Notes under the pieces: model-generated
Database searches by the model: none
What the model was told of the DNA's origin: nothing
The model's input: only the letters and a program-made list of their open reading frames with translations
Made by a program: the position numbers and the translations under genes
Part shown: positions 42,808 to 52,500 of the stretch, one piece after another
Position numbering within the stretch: position 1 is the stretch's first letter
Layout: each line of letters begins with the position of its first letter
Origin: an uncultured Saprospiraceae bacterium
GTDB taxonomy: Bacteria; Bacteroidota; Bacteroidia; Chitinophagales; Saprospiraceae
Length of the DNA stretch: 64,000 nt
Reading direction: 5' to 3'
NCBI GenBank assembly: GCA_937980645.1
Contig: CALJPQ010000025.1
Coordinates: 119,855-183,854 of the forward strand

Positions 42808-45003
42808 ATGCTCACGGATAACTTTCCGTTTTACAAGCAATTAGACGCATCAGACTGCGGCGCAGCCTGCCTTCGGATGGTGGCCCGCTACCACGGGCGG
42901 CACTATTCGCTGGAATACCTGCGCGAGCTGTCGTACTTAGACCGCGAAGGTGCCTCGCTCATGGGTATCGCCGACGCTGCCGAGAAGATTGGGCTGCGCA
43001 CGCTGGGCGTCAAGACGAATTTCGCACGGCTACAAAACGAACTACCCCTGCCCTGCATCGCCCATTGGAAGCAAAACCACTTTATTGTGGTGTACCGCAT
43101 CGCCGGCGGTAAGGTTTATGTAGCAGACCCTGCCGTAGGCAAGGTGCAGCTGACGGAGCAGGAGTTTATGAACGACTGGTTTAGCGGCGTCTATCAAACG
43201 GAGCCGCAAGGCATCCTCCTGCTGCTGGAACCCACGCCGGAGTTTTACGAACGCGAAGGCGAAAGCGACGACCGGGCCGGGCTGAACGTCTTGTGGCAGT
43301 ACATCCGCCCCCACAAAGCCTTAGTGTGGCAACTGATACTGGGCCTTCTGCTGGGCAGCATCCTCCAACTGGCTTTTCCCTTCCTGATGCAAGCACTGGT
43401 GGACAAGGGCGTGCAATTGCGCGACTACAACTTCGTCTATCTGGTGCTCATTGCACAGGGCATGCTCTTTTTCAGTCAGATGGCAGTAGAGTTCATCCGC
43501 GGGTGGATTCTGCTGCACATCGGCACGCGGGTCAACGTCAACTTAGTGTCGGACTTCCTCATCAAGCTGATGCGACTACCGATGTCGTTCTTTGACGCCA
43601 AAATGACGGGCGACCTGTTGCAGCGCATCTACGACAACGAGCGCGTAGAGCGTTTCCTGACTTCGTCGTCGTTAGTAACGCTGTTCTCGGTGTTCAGTCT
43701 GGGGGTGTTCAGCCTGGTGCTGCTGTTTTACAGCACGACCATCTTTGCGGTATTCTTCCTGGCAGCGGCCCTGTACTTTGGCTGGGTGTTCCTGTTCATG
43801 CAACGGCGGCGAGCATTAGATTACAGGCGCTTCGAGCAGATGGCCGAAAATCAGAGCGCACTCATCCAACTGGTCAACGGCATGCAGGAAATCAAACTGC
43901 ACAACGCCGAACGCCAAAAGCGCTGGGGCTGGGAGCGCATTCAAGCCAAATTATTCCGCATCAACGTGGACTACTTAGCCACCGACCAGATGCAGCGCGC
44001 TGGAGCAGCCTTCATCAACGAAGGTAAGAACATCCTCATCTCGTTCATCGCCGCCAAAGCGGTCATGGATGGGCACATGACGTTGGGCATGATGCTGGCC
44101 GTGCAGTACATCATAGGGCATGCCAATGCGCCGCTGGAGTCTTTGGTGCAGTTTCTGCTGGCCGCCCAGGAAGCCAAAATCAGTCTGGAGCGGATGAATG
44201 AAATCCATGAAAAGCCCGACGAAAGGCCCAAAGATGCCATTCGCGTCAGTACACTCCCCGACAACGGCGACCTGTGGGCCGAAAATGTCAGTTTCCGCTA
44301 CGGCGGGCCGCACGACCCACTGGTACTGCGCAACATCAGTCTCATCATTCCAGAGGGCAAAATAACGGCCATTGTGGGCAGCAGCGGCAGCGGCAAGACA
44401 ACGCTCATCAAACTGCTGCTTAATTTTTACACACCCACAGAGGGCATTATCCGGCTGGGCGATATCAACCTCAACCACATCGAACCGGCCCTGTGGCGCT
44501 CGCAATGCGGAGCCGTCATGCAGGATGGCTTCCTGTTTTCGGATACCATCGCGCGTAACATCGCGTTGGGTTTCGATACCATTGACCAGCGGCAGCTGAT
44601 CTATGCAGCCAAAGTGGCCAATATCCACACGTTCATCGAGGCACTGCCCCTAAGCTATAATACACGCATTGGCCCCGACGGCGTAGGCCTCAGCCAGGGC
44701 CAGCGCCAGCGCATTCTGATTGCTCGAGCGGTTTATAAAAACCCGCGCTACTTCTTCTTCGACGAGGCCACCAACGCTCTGGATGCTTATAACGAGCGCC
44801 TCATCATGCAAAACCTACGTCAGGTGTTCGAGAACAGAACCGTAGTCATCGTGGCACACCGCCTCAGCACAGTACGCCACGCCGATAATATAGTGGTGTT
44901 GGACAAAGGTGAAATTGCTGAACAGGGCACGCACGACGAGCTGACGCTGCGCCGCGGACTGTACTACCATTTAATCAAAAATCAGCTGGAGTTGGGCCTA
45001 TGA
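42808..45003 (+). CDS. Peptidase-domain (C39) ABC exporter
   Basis: 731 aa inner-membrane protein. N-terminal C39 peptidase (1-140): catalytic C17 in DASDCGAACL, H91 in KQNHFIVVY, and D107 in VYVADPAVG, so it looks active. A six-helix transmembrane domain follows (about 165-445). The ATPase has Walker A GSSGSGKTT (about 524-532), signature LSQGQRQR (a variant of LSGGQ), and Walker B YFFFDEATNALD. Such exporters cut a double-glycine leader from a peptide and export it with an HlyD adaptor. The adaptor overlaps the stop by 4 nt. No leader peptide gene was found in the window. Confidence 0.93.
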   Translation: MLTDNFPFYKQLDASDCGAACLRMVARYHGRHYSLEYLRELSYLDREGASLMGIADAAEKIGLRTLGVKTNFARLQNELPLPCIAHWKQNHFIVVYRIAGGKVYVADPAVGKVQLTEQEFMNDWFSGVYQTEPQGILLLLEPTPEFYEREGESDDRAGLNVLWQYIRPHKALVWQLILGLLLGSILQLAFPFLMQALVDKGVQLRDYNFVYLVLIAQGMLFFSQMAVEFIRGWILLHIGTRVNVNLVSDFLIKLMRLPMSFFDAKMTGDLLQRIYDNERVERFLTSSSLVTLFSVFSLGVFSLVLLFYSTTIFAVFFLAAALYFGWVFLFMQRRRALDYRRFEQMAENQSALIQLVNGMQEIKLHNAERQKRWGWERIQAKLFRINVDYLATDQMQRAGAAFINEGKNILISFIAAKAVMDGHMTLGMMLAVQYIIGHANAPLESLVQFLLAAQEAKISLERMNEIHEKPDERPKDAIRVSTLPDNGDLWAENVSFRYGGPHDPLVLRNISLIIPEGKITAIVGSSGSGKTTLIKLLLNFYTPTEGIIRLGDINLNHIEPALWRSQCGAVMQDGFLFSDTIARNIALGFDTIDQRQLIYAAKVANIHTFIEALPLSYNTRIGPDGVGLSQGQRQRILIARAVYKNPRYFFFDEATNALDAYNERLIMQNLRQVFENRTVVIVAHRLSTVRHADNIVVLDKGEIAEQGTHDELTLRRGLYYHLIKNQLELGL

Positions 45004-46298
45004 GTATGCCAAAACGCGAGTATGTAGAGTTGCGCTCCGACGAGGTGCAGGAGATCCTGGGTGCTCCGCCGGCGTGGTTAGTGCGCTGGGGCACGCTGGT
45101 AGTTTTTGTGGGCGTGGCTGCACTCATTGCCGTAGCCGCAGTAGTGCAGTATTCCGACGTCATTCCGACGCGCATCACGCTGGCGCGCACCTCACCACCC
45201 TTAGACGTAACGGCGCCGCGCGAAGGCTACATCGCTGCCTTTTTGGCGCGCGATAGCCAGCTGGTACAGGAAGGGCAAGTGCTGGCCGTGTTGCAGAGCA
45301 GCGCCGAATACAACGACGTGCGCCAACTCGACGCTCTATTGCCCTATTGGCAGCGCTGCATACCCGACTCGGTGAGCCGCATCCGCCCCCCGGCCACCCT
45401 GCAACTGGGCGACATGCAGGCCGAATACGCCGCCTTCGTACAGGCTGTGGACAACTATCGCTTTGGCAAACGCGACAAAAGTGCCAGCGCTCGCCAAAGC
45501 GCCAGCGCCATCGAGCAGCAAATGGCCAAATTGGAACAAAGCATCGCCGTGGATCGGCGCTCGATGCAGCGCTTGCAAGAACAATCGGCGACAGCCCGCG
45601 AACGCTTCCAACGCCAGAGCACGCTCTACGAAGCAGGTGCTATCTCGCGCCTCGACCTCGAACGCGAGAAACAACAGCTGGCCGAACTGGAACGCCAATA
45701 CGACGCGCTCGAAGACAACATCCTGCGCAAACAAAACGAAATCACCGCCCTCCGACGCAGCCGACAGGATGCCTCCCTGAGCGAAGCCGAGTCAGACCTG
45801 AGTGCCACAGGCCAATTGCGCCAAACACTAGGCGCCTTGCAGGCAGCCCTCAACCGCTGGAAAAGCAATTACCTCATTACAGCACCTACCTCTGGCCGCG
45901 TCGCCCTAAACGGCAACATCTTCCTGCGCCGCCAATACGTGCGCGCCGGCCAGCAGCTCTTAGTCATCCTGCCGCAACAGGACGATGGCGTTGTCGCACG
46001 ACTCCAGCTGCCTATCGCCAACAGCGGAAAAGTACGCCCTGGAATGCCCGTCATCATCAAATTAGAGAGCTATCCCCACGCTGAGTTCGGTGTCCTTCAA
46101 GGCGTCGTGCACTCAAAATCCGTGGTGCCTACCGATGGCTACTACACTGTAGCCGTGTCGCTGCCCAATGGCCTGACCACCAGCTACGGCAAAGCCATCC
46201 CCTTAGAACACCAACTCAACGGCCAGGCGGAAATCGTAACAGAACAGAAGTCGCTCCTGCGCCGGATGTATGAGCAAATTTTCATCGTATTCCGCTGA
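45000..46298 (+). CDS. HlyD-family periplasmic adaptor for the C39 ABC exporter
   Basis: 432 aa. Single N-terminal membrane helix (about 28-52) followed by a biotinyl-lipoyl-like domain (DVTAPREGYIAAFLARDSQL). A long coiled-coil hairpin (about 150-270) is rich in Gln/Glu/Arg, for example LEREKQQLAELERQ. The second lipoyl half (LITAPTSGRVALNGNIFLRR) and a beta-barrel follow. It would bridge the ABC exporter to an outer-membrane channel. Start overlaps the ABC stop (ATGA), showing translational coupling. No TolC-like gene in the window. Confidence 0.9.
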   Translation: MSMPKREYVELRSDEVQEILGAPPAWLVRWGTLVVFVGVAALIAVAAVVQYSDVIPTRITLARTSPPLDVTAPREGYIAAFLARDSQLVQEGQVLAVLQSSAEYNDVRQLDALLPYWQRCIPDSVSRIRPPATLQLGDMQAEYAAFVQAVDNYRFGKRDKSASARQSASAIEQQMAKLEQSIAVDRRSMQRLQEQSATARERFQRQSTLYEAGAISRLDLEREKQQLAELERQYDALEDNILRKQNEITALRRSRQDASLSEAESDLSATGQLRQTLGALQAALNRWKSNYLITAPTSGRVALNGNIFLRRQYVRAGQQLLVILPQQDDGVVARLQLPIANSGKVRPGMPVIIKLESYPHAEFGVLQGVVHSKSVVPTDGYYTVAVSLPNGLTTSYGKAIPLEHQLNGQAEIVTEQKSLLRRMYEQIFIVFR

Positions 46299-46390
46299 TT
46301 TACAGGCGTAAGCATGGTATTAGAGAAGGCTTTGCTTTTGTTTGGACATCGTTAACAGCGCTCCTATTGGGCCGCTTTTGCGGGTCATTC

Positions 46391-46398
46391 TACCTTTG
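46391..46398 (+). promoter_or_regulatory. -7 element TACCTTTG of the DUF1573 gene
   Basis: Exact TAnnTTTG. A TTGG at 46367-46370 lies 20 nt upstream, near the expected -33 spacing. ATG 46410 is 11 nt and ATG 46452 is 53 nt downstream. Confidence 0.6.
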
Positions 46399-46451
46399 TG
46401 CCGTTAAGTATGAGAACAGACTTCTACCTTTCACAAACACGTTTTACAGCA

Positions 46452-46880
46452 ATGAAAAAACTGCTCTCTATCCTCGCTTTTGCCCTCTTCGGCGCTACCT
46501 GGGTGGCTGCTCAAGCACAAAATGGCCCAGTGATGACCTTTGAAACCACCACCATCGACTACGGCACCATCAACAAGGGCGCCGACGGTGTGCGTAAGTT
46601 CAAGTTCACCAACACCGGCAACGAGCCGCTCATCATCAAGTCGGCGAAAGGTTCTTGCGGCTGCACGGTACCCACGTATCCGAAAGAGCCGATTATGCCG
46701 GGTGAAAGCGCCAACATCGAAGTGCGCTACGACACCAACCGCCCCGGTGAGTTCACCAAAACGGTAACCATCACCACGAACGAAGCCGTCGAAACGCGCA
46801 TGCTCACCATCAAGGGCAATGTGAAAGACACCGGCACGCAGGAAGCAGTACCCTCCAGCACGGGCGGCTTGAAACAGTAA
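46452..46880 (+). CDS. Secreted DUF1573 protein
   Basis: 142 aa. Signal peptide MKKLLSILAFALFGATWVAA. The DUF1573 domain shows TFETTTIDYGTINKGADGV, KFTNTGNEPLIIKSAKGSCG and CTVPTYPKEPIMPGESANIE, an Ig-like beta sandwich (ASH/MSP-like). Function is unknown; it is common in Bacteroidota envelopes. The start is uncertain: an ATG at 46410 sits at the usual distance from the -7 box, but the one at 46452 begins a canonical signal peptide. A strong terminator follows. Confidence 0.88.
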   Translation: MKKLLSILAFALFGATWVAAQAQNGPVMTFETTTIDYGTINKGADGVRKFKFTNTGNEPLIIKSAKGSCGCTVPTYPKEPIMPGESANIEVRYDTNRPGEFTKTVTITTNEAVETRMLTIKGNVKDTGTQEAVPSSTGGLKQ

Positions 46881-46906
46881 TTGATTGATTTTTGGTTTGA
46901 CGATAC

Positions 46907-46944
46907 GAGCCTGGCAGGTGCAACACCGCCAGGCTCATTTTTTT
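46907..46944 (+). terminator. Rho-independent terminator after the DUF1573 gene
   Basis: GAGCCTGGC (46907-46915) pairs with GCCAGGCTC (46928-46936), followed by ATTTTTTT. Confidence 0.92.
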
Positions 46945-47060
46945 CCTCCAAGATTTTTGTTGGCACAAATGCGCGGATGGGTTTAGGGAACCACCAATGG
47001 TTTCTGACCATAAAGGCCCGAAGGGGTGCCCTCTCGGAGAAATATCAGGCAAGTAGCTTC

Positions 47061-47078
47061 GACCAAACCAGCTTGGTC
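47061..47078. promoter_or_regulatory. Palindrome upstream of the OsmC gene, possible operator
   Basis: GACCAA-ACCAGC-TTGGTC, a 6-bp inverted repeat directly before a near-consensus -7 box (TTACTTTG, 47080-47087) and 24 nt before ATG 47102. The position suits a repressor or redox-regulator site; no regulator is identified. Confidence 0.4.
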
Positions 47079-47101
47079 GTTACTTTGCAGCAAAAAGAGA
47101 C

Positions 47102-47503
47102 ATGACAGCCACGGTAACTTACGACGGTGATTTACGCTGCACACTCACGCACAGCCTTTCGGGTGTACAGATACACACCGACGCGCCGCCCGACAATCAG
47201 GGCAAGGGCGAGGCCTTTTCGCCGACCGACCTGTGCGCCGTATCATTAGCCACCTGCATGCTGACTATCATGGGCATGCGCGTGCGCGAGCGCGGCGTAA
47301 GCATTGACGGCACACGCGCGGAGGTAACCAAAGTAATGGCTTCCGACCCGCGCCGTATTGCACGAGTGGAAATCCGGCTCTTTATGCCGCCCAACAACTA
47401 CTCGGAAGCCGACAAGGCGCTGCTCCGCCACATTGCGCACACCTGCCCAGTAGCCCTGAGCCTGCACCCCGACATCGTGCAGCAAGTGGAGTTCCTCTGG
47501 TGA
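47102..47503 (+). CDS. OsmC/Ohr-family peroxide-reducing protein
   Basis: 133 aa. The two redox cysteines of the family are present: one in SLATCMLTIMG and one in HTCPVALSLHP. The N-terminal strands and the GEAFSPTDL helix start match OsmC. OsmC/Ohr enzymes reduce organic or fatty-acid hydroperoxides in the cytoplasm. 13 nt upstream of an alkyltransferase-like gene, so a stress-response pair is plausible. The palindrome before the promoter may be its control site. Confidence 0.9.
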   Translation: MTATVTYDGDLRCTLTHSLSGVQIHTDAPPDNQGKGEAFSPTDLCAVSLATCMLTIMGMRVRERGVSIDGTRAEVTKVMASDPRRIARVEIRLFMPPNNYSEADKALLRHIAHTCPVALSLHPDIVQQVEFLW

Positions 47504-47516
47504 GCATCTCACAGGC

Positions 47517-47837
47517 ATGGACAACTATCTCCACCTCGTGTACGCCGTTGTGCGCCGCATCCCACGCGGGCGCGTAACGACCTATGGTGCCATTGCTGAC
47601 TACTTAGCCCTCGGCTCGGCGCGCATGGTGGGTTGGGCACTTCACCAGAGTATTGGCACCACCGACGTGCCGGCCCACCGCGTCGTCAATCGCAAAGGTG
47701 AACTCACAGGCCGATTACACTTCCCAACACCCACGCTTATGCAACAACTGTTGGAAAGCGAAGGCGTAACAGTATTAGATAACCGCATCCAGAATTTTGA
47801 GCAACGCTTCTGGCACCCAGCCGAAGCCGATACATAA
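47517..47837 (+). CDS. atl: Alkyltransferase-like protein (ATL), MGMT fold without the acceptor cysteine
   Basis: 106 aa, only the C-terminal DNA-binding domain of O6-methylguanine-DNA methyltransferase. The motif PCHRV is replaced by P-A-H-R-V at residues 52-56, so it cannot accept an alkyl group. RVTTYGAIADYLALGSARMVG, the helix-turn-helix and arginine finger region, is intact. ATL proteins bind O6-alkylguanine and hand the lesion to nucleotide excision repair. Known ATLs often have Trp at this position (E. coli) or Ala. Cotranscribed with the OsmC-like gene. Confidence 0.9.
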   Translation: MDNYLHLVYAVVRRIPRGRVTTYGAIADYLALGSARMVGWALHQSIGTTDVPAHRVVNRKGELTGRLHFPTPTLMQQLLESEGVTVLDNRIQNFEQRFWHPAEADT

Positions 47838-47905
47838 AAAGCCATGCCTCAAAACCTTTCGCCCCCCTGTTCGTGTACTCGTGGTAGCAACATATTCGTG
47901 CTTTC

Positions 47906-49270
47906 GTGGCAACAAACCCATTCGTGGCGACAAGAAACACTGCTGTTTTTCCGATTTCCGATGTGGAAACATTCAAGCGTTCGCTGCGCGCGTGGGCGCA
48001 AGTGTTCCCTGTAGCGATTTATTTGGACAGCAACCACACGGAGTCTCTGCCGTCTGGTAGCGACACCTCTACCCTACCCTACTGGCGTCAGACCCGGTGG
48101 GAATGCTTGTTGGGCGTGGGCGCTGCTGACGCCGTTTCTGCTGAAATAGGAACAGCGTTCAGCCAGTTGCGCCATTTCTATGATCAGCACTGCGACTGGC
48201 TGTTTGGCTTCCTGAGCTACGACCTGAAAAACGAAATCGAGCGTCTGCACTCACGCCATCCCGACCACATTGCCCTGCCCGATCTGTATTTTTTTCGGCC
48301 CGAAGTGGTCATCGGCATTCGAGCCGAGGATGTTGTCGGCCCAAAAGGTTTCCGGGTGGACATTCATACGCTCACTACCACACCGGAGGCCGTATGGCAA
48401 GATGTGCAGTCATGTGCTCCGGGCAAGGCATCTTCTGCAGGCATTGCACTTCGCCCGCGCATGAGTCGCCAATATTACCTGGAGGCAGTGGCGGCATTGC
48501 GCGAGCACATTGCCGCTGGCGATGTTTATGAGGTCAACCTCTGCCAGGAATTTTATGCACAGGGCGTCCGAATAGATCCGCTCGGAGTCTTCGAGCAACT
48601 GAATGCCCGCACTCGTGCGCCGTTTTCAGCTTTTTTGCGCTGGCACGACCGTTACGTACTGTGCGCCAGCCCGGAGCGCTTTCTGGCTAAGCAAGGGCAG
48701 TACCTGTTTTCTCAACCCATCAAAGGCACGCGCCGCCGCTTAGCTGACCCTGAGGCCGATACCCGCCTGCGCGAGTCGCTCCGCGACAGTGCAAAAGACC
48801 GCGCCGAAAATGCCATGATCGTGGATTTGGTGCGCAACGACCTGGCGCGCCATTGCCTGCCGGGTAGTGTGGTCGTGGAGGAGTTGTTCGGCATCTACAC
48901 CTTTCCGACCGTGCACCAGATGATCTCGACCGTCTCAGGCGTATTGGCGCCGGAAGAGCACCCCATCGCCGCCTTGCGCGACGCCTTCCCGATGGGCAGC
49001 ATGACGGGCGCACCCAAAATCCGGGCGATGGAACTCATCGAACAATACGAATGCACCCGACGAGGACTCTACTCCGGCGCCATAGGCTATTGCTCGCCGG
49101 AGGGCGACTTCGATTTTAACGTCGTCATTCGAAGCCTGCTCTACAGGGCAGACACAGGCTACCTCTCCGCTCAGGTGGGTGGCGCCATCGTTTTTGACTC
49201 CCAGCCCGAGGAAGAATACGAGGAATGCCTCGTTAAACTGGAGGCATTACAGAAAAGCCTGAAGGCTTAA
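47906..49270 (+). CDS. pabB: Aminodeoxychorismate synthase component I
   Basis: About 454 aa. Chorismate-binding enzyme core at the C-terminal two thirds: SRQYYLEAVAALREHIAAGD, VYEVNLCQEF, LCASPERFL, QPIKGTRRR, DLVRNDLARHC and TFPTVHQMISTVSG, ending GAIVFDSQPEEEYEE. PIKGTRR points to PabB rather than TrpE. It makes 4-amino-4-deoxychorismate for folate. The start is uncertain: GTG 47906 gives the longest protein, GTG 47924 is an alternative. The first codons lie in a run of TTCGTG-type repeats also seen near 53.1 kb, so the N-terminal 8-10 residues may be non-native. Confidence 0.88.
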   Translation: MATNPFVATRNTAVFPISDVETFKRSLRAWAQVFPVAIYLDSNHTESLPSGSDTSTLPYWRQTRWECLLGVGAADAVSAEIGTAFSQLRHFYDQHCDWLFGFLSYDLKNEIERLHSRHPDHIALPDLYFFRPEVVIGIRAEDVVGPKGFRVDIHTLTTTPEAVWQDVQSCAPGKASSAGIALRPRMSRQYYLEAVAALREHIAAGDVYEVNLCQEFYAQGVRIDPLGVFEQLNARTRAPFSAFLRWHDRYVLCASPERFLAKQGQYLFSQPIKGTRRRLADPEADTRLRESLRDSAKDRAENAMIVDLVRNDLARHCLPGSVVVEELFGIYTFPTVHQMISTVSGVLAPEEHPIAALRDAFPMGSMTGAPKIRAMELIEQYECTRRGLYSGAIGYCSPEGDFDFNVVIRSLLYRADTGYLSAQVGGAIVFDSQPEEEYEECLVKLEALQKSLKA

Positions 49271-49559
49271 AAAGATCTGATTATCAATTGCTTAAAAAAT
49301 CCACAAGTTTTCCACAGCCGGCTGTTGAATTTTTTTTTAATTTTTTTTTCACAAACCCTTGCATAGTTCATCTCGATGCCTGCATTTTTGTGTTGCAAAA
49401 CGCGAAAGGAAAACGGCAAGGGCCGATTTCAAGAATAGTTTTCATTTGGTTTTTTGGGGTTTATTAGCCGCTGGACACGAAAGTGCTCTAGCGGCTTTTT
49501 GATTTTATACGCCTGTGACAGAACGGCACGCTTTTGGCAAAGGGCATCGGCAGCAAACT
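49271..49559. other. 289-bp AT-rich spacer with poly-T tracts and DnaA-box-like sites
   Basis: Holds AAATCCACA (49297-49305) and TTTTCCACA (49308-49316), which are variants of the DnaA box TTATCCACA. A 12-bp palindrome ACAGCCGGCTGT is followed by two T9 runs (about 49330-49349). A terminator hairpin is at 49466-49501. No gene seen; the palindrome plus T-run may end pabB. Confidence 0.45.
49466..49501 (+). terminator. Rho-independent terminator
   Basis: AGCCGCT (49466-49472) pairs with AGCGGCT (49490-49496), followed by TTTTTG. It is almost 200 nt past pabB, so it may end a short RNA starting in the AT-rich spacer. Confidence 0.7.
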
Positions 49560-52500
49560 ATGAGTCAACCGATGCGAACACTTTCTTACGCCGCGCCTTT
49601 TCTAATCCTGCTGGCGTTTTTGGGCCTTCAATGCCGTACCCAAGACAACCGCCCGCGCGTTCTGATTTTCCACAAGACCGAGTTTTATGCGCACGACTGC
49701 CTGCCAGCGGCCATGGAGGCTGTGCAGCAGCTGTGTGAGCGCAACGGCTGGGCTACTGAGACTACAGAATGGGGTGAGGACTTTACCGAAGAAAACTTGA
49801 GTAAATATACCGCCGTAGTGTTCCTGCTGACGGCGGGCGATGTGCTGGCGCCCACGCAGGAGGTGGTTTTCGAGCGCTTCATTCAGGGTGGCGGCGGTTT
49901 TGTTGGGGTGTACACTGCTATAGATACCGAGCACAGCTGGCCCTGGTATCGCCAGCTGGTAGGCGCCGAATACGACGGGCTGATGCCCGTGCAGAGCGGT
50001 GTATTGAGTGTGCTCGACCGCGAGCACCCAGCCGCTGCACATTTGGAAAGCCCTTGGACGCGCACCGACGAGTGGATGAACCTCAAAAACGTGCTGCCCG
50101 ATGTGCATGTGCTGCTGGCGCTGGAAGAAAGCAGCTGCACCGGCGGCAAGATGGGGGCCTTCCACCCGGTGAGCTGGTATCGCGAGTTCGACGGGGGGCG
50201 CGCCTTCGTTACGGTCATGGGCCACACGACGGCTTCGTACAGCGAGCCGGCTTTTTTGCAGCATCTGGAAGGCGGCCTAAAGTACGCCATAGGCGCAGGA
50301 AAACCCGTGGCTTTAGGTAAACATCGGCCTTTCCAGCAGGGCCAACAGCCCAAAAGTGGTTTCGTTAAGACTTCGGTCGCCTGTAGCTTAGCCGAACCGA
50401 TGTCTATGGCTCTGTTGCCCGACGACAAAATCCTTTTTGTAGAGCGCCGTGGAGCAGTTAAATTATTTAACCCCGCCGATGGGCAGCTGAAAACCGTAGC
50501 CGAGTTCAAGGTATTTCATAAAAATGAAGAAGGTCTGCTGGGCATCGCCGTTGACCCTAAATGGGAGGAAAACCACTGGATCTACCTGTACTACGCGCCT
50601 GCCGAAAAGCCCCACAACAACGCCCTGCGCCTGTCGCGCTTTATGTTCAAAGACGATGTGCTTTACCCGGAAACTGAGCAAATTATCCTGGAAGTGCCTA
50701 CTGATCGGGATCTGAAAACGCTGCATGCAGGCGGCTGTATTCGCTTCGACCGGCAGGGCTTTCTGTACCTCTCTACGGGCGACAACACCAACCACTACGG
50801 CGACGGTTATACGGCCATTGACGAACGCTTAGAAGGGCGCCAATACGACGCGCAGAAGTCAGCCTCTAACTCGATGGACCTACGCGGCAAGATCCTGCGC
50901 ATCAAGCCCTTACCCGATGGCTCCTACATTTGCCCGGCGGGCAACCTGTACACCGAGGCGGATGTGCGCGTATATCAGGGCAGTCAGGACATTCTCTTCG
51001 ACCCCGGCTGGGAAGGCATTGCCTATCCGGTGCGTAAGCCGCGACCGGTAGCCATTGCCGCCGACTACCCGCAGCGCGCCCAAGTATGGTGGGGCCGTGG
51101 CCGACCGGAGATTTATATCATGGGCTGTCGTAATCCTTTTCGCATGGACCTTGACCCGCGCCGCGGCCTGCTCGTGTGGGGCGAACCCGGCCCCGACGCC
51201 GGCGTGGCCGACAGCCTGCGCGGCCCTGAAGGTTACGATGAAATCAACATCGCCCGACGCGCAGGCTTCTACGGATGGCCTTATTGCGTAGGCCCAAACC
51301 TACCCTATCGCGAATATTCGTATGCCACCGGCACCTCTGGTCCCTACTTCGACCCTGAGCGGCCCGAAAACGACTCGCCCAACAACACAGGCGACCGCTA
51401 CGTGCCGCCCTCGCAGCCGCCCATCATCTGGTATCCGTTCAAGAGCAGTGAGCTTTTCCCGCTCGTGCTCAACGGCACGCGCTGCTCGATGGGCGGGCCA
51501 GCCTACTATTGCGATGAATACCCAGAAAAAACGCGCTTCCCTAAACGCTTTGACGGCAAAATCTTCATCTACGAATGGATGCGCAACTGGATTATGGCCG
51601 TCGAGCTGGACTCGCTCGACCGATACGTGAGCATGCAGCCTGTGGCGCCCAATGTGCGACTGGGGCGCCCCATTGACATGCTGATTGATAAGAACGGCTC
51701 CCTCTGGGTGCTGGAATACGGCACCGAGTGGTTCACAGCCAACCCCGACGCCTGCCTGAGCCGCATTGACTATATCCGCGACGACGCCCATACCGACGAA
51801 GTGGCCGAAACGCAGCCGACCAACCAGCCGCCGTTGGTGGAATGGCTCTTCGGCGGCAAAAACGGCTCCTTCTATCGCCCTGGCGATACCATCAAATATG
51901 CGCTACAAGTTTCCGACCCTGAAGACGGCTCGTTGGCCGACGGCCGCATCCTGCCCTCCGACGTTGATCTATTTGTGGGCTATTTGCCAACAGGCACCGC
52001 TTTCAAACGACCCACCAAGGGCTCCAAAAAGCCCGCCGAAGACCCCATCGCCCGCGGGCAGAAGCTCGTCAACGAGTCCGACTGCCGCAGTTGCCACGCT
52101 GTGGAGCGCAAAGTGAACGGCCCGGCTTATCAAGATGTGGCGCGCCGCTACCAGGGCGAGCCTAAAGCATTAGACTATCTGGCCGAAAAAATCCTCAAAG
52201 GCGGCAAAGGCGTCTGGGGTGAGGTGGCCATGAGCGCCCACCCACAGCTGGCCAAAGCCGATGTCATAGACATGGTTCGCTGGATACTGAGCCTCAACGA
52301 ACCACCCAAACAGCCCTTCGGACACGGAATGATCATCGCCCAACCAACCGGCGGGCAAGAGCCAGGCCGGTACGCCCTCTACGCGCGCTATACCGACAGG
52401 GGCGCATCCAAACTGCCGCCGCAAACCGCCGAAACACTCGTGTGGCTGCGACCCGCCCAACTCAAAATCAGCGCCGCTGACAGCCTCATAAAAGGCATGA

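Noticed and set aside
42808..46298. Bacteriocin precursor near the C39 exporter
   Set aside because: Short frames before ferritin and after the HlyD gene were read for a GG-type leader; none found.
49297..49349. Replication origin
   Set aside because: Only two degenerate DnaA-like boxes and no dnaA/dnaN-type neighbours; kept as a weak observation only.
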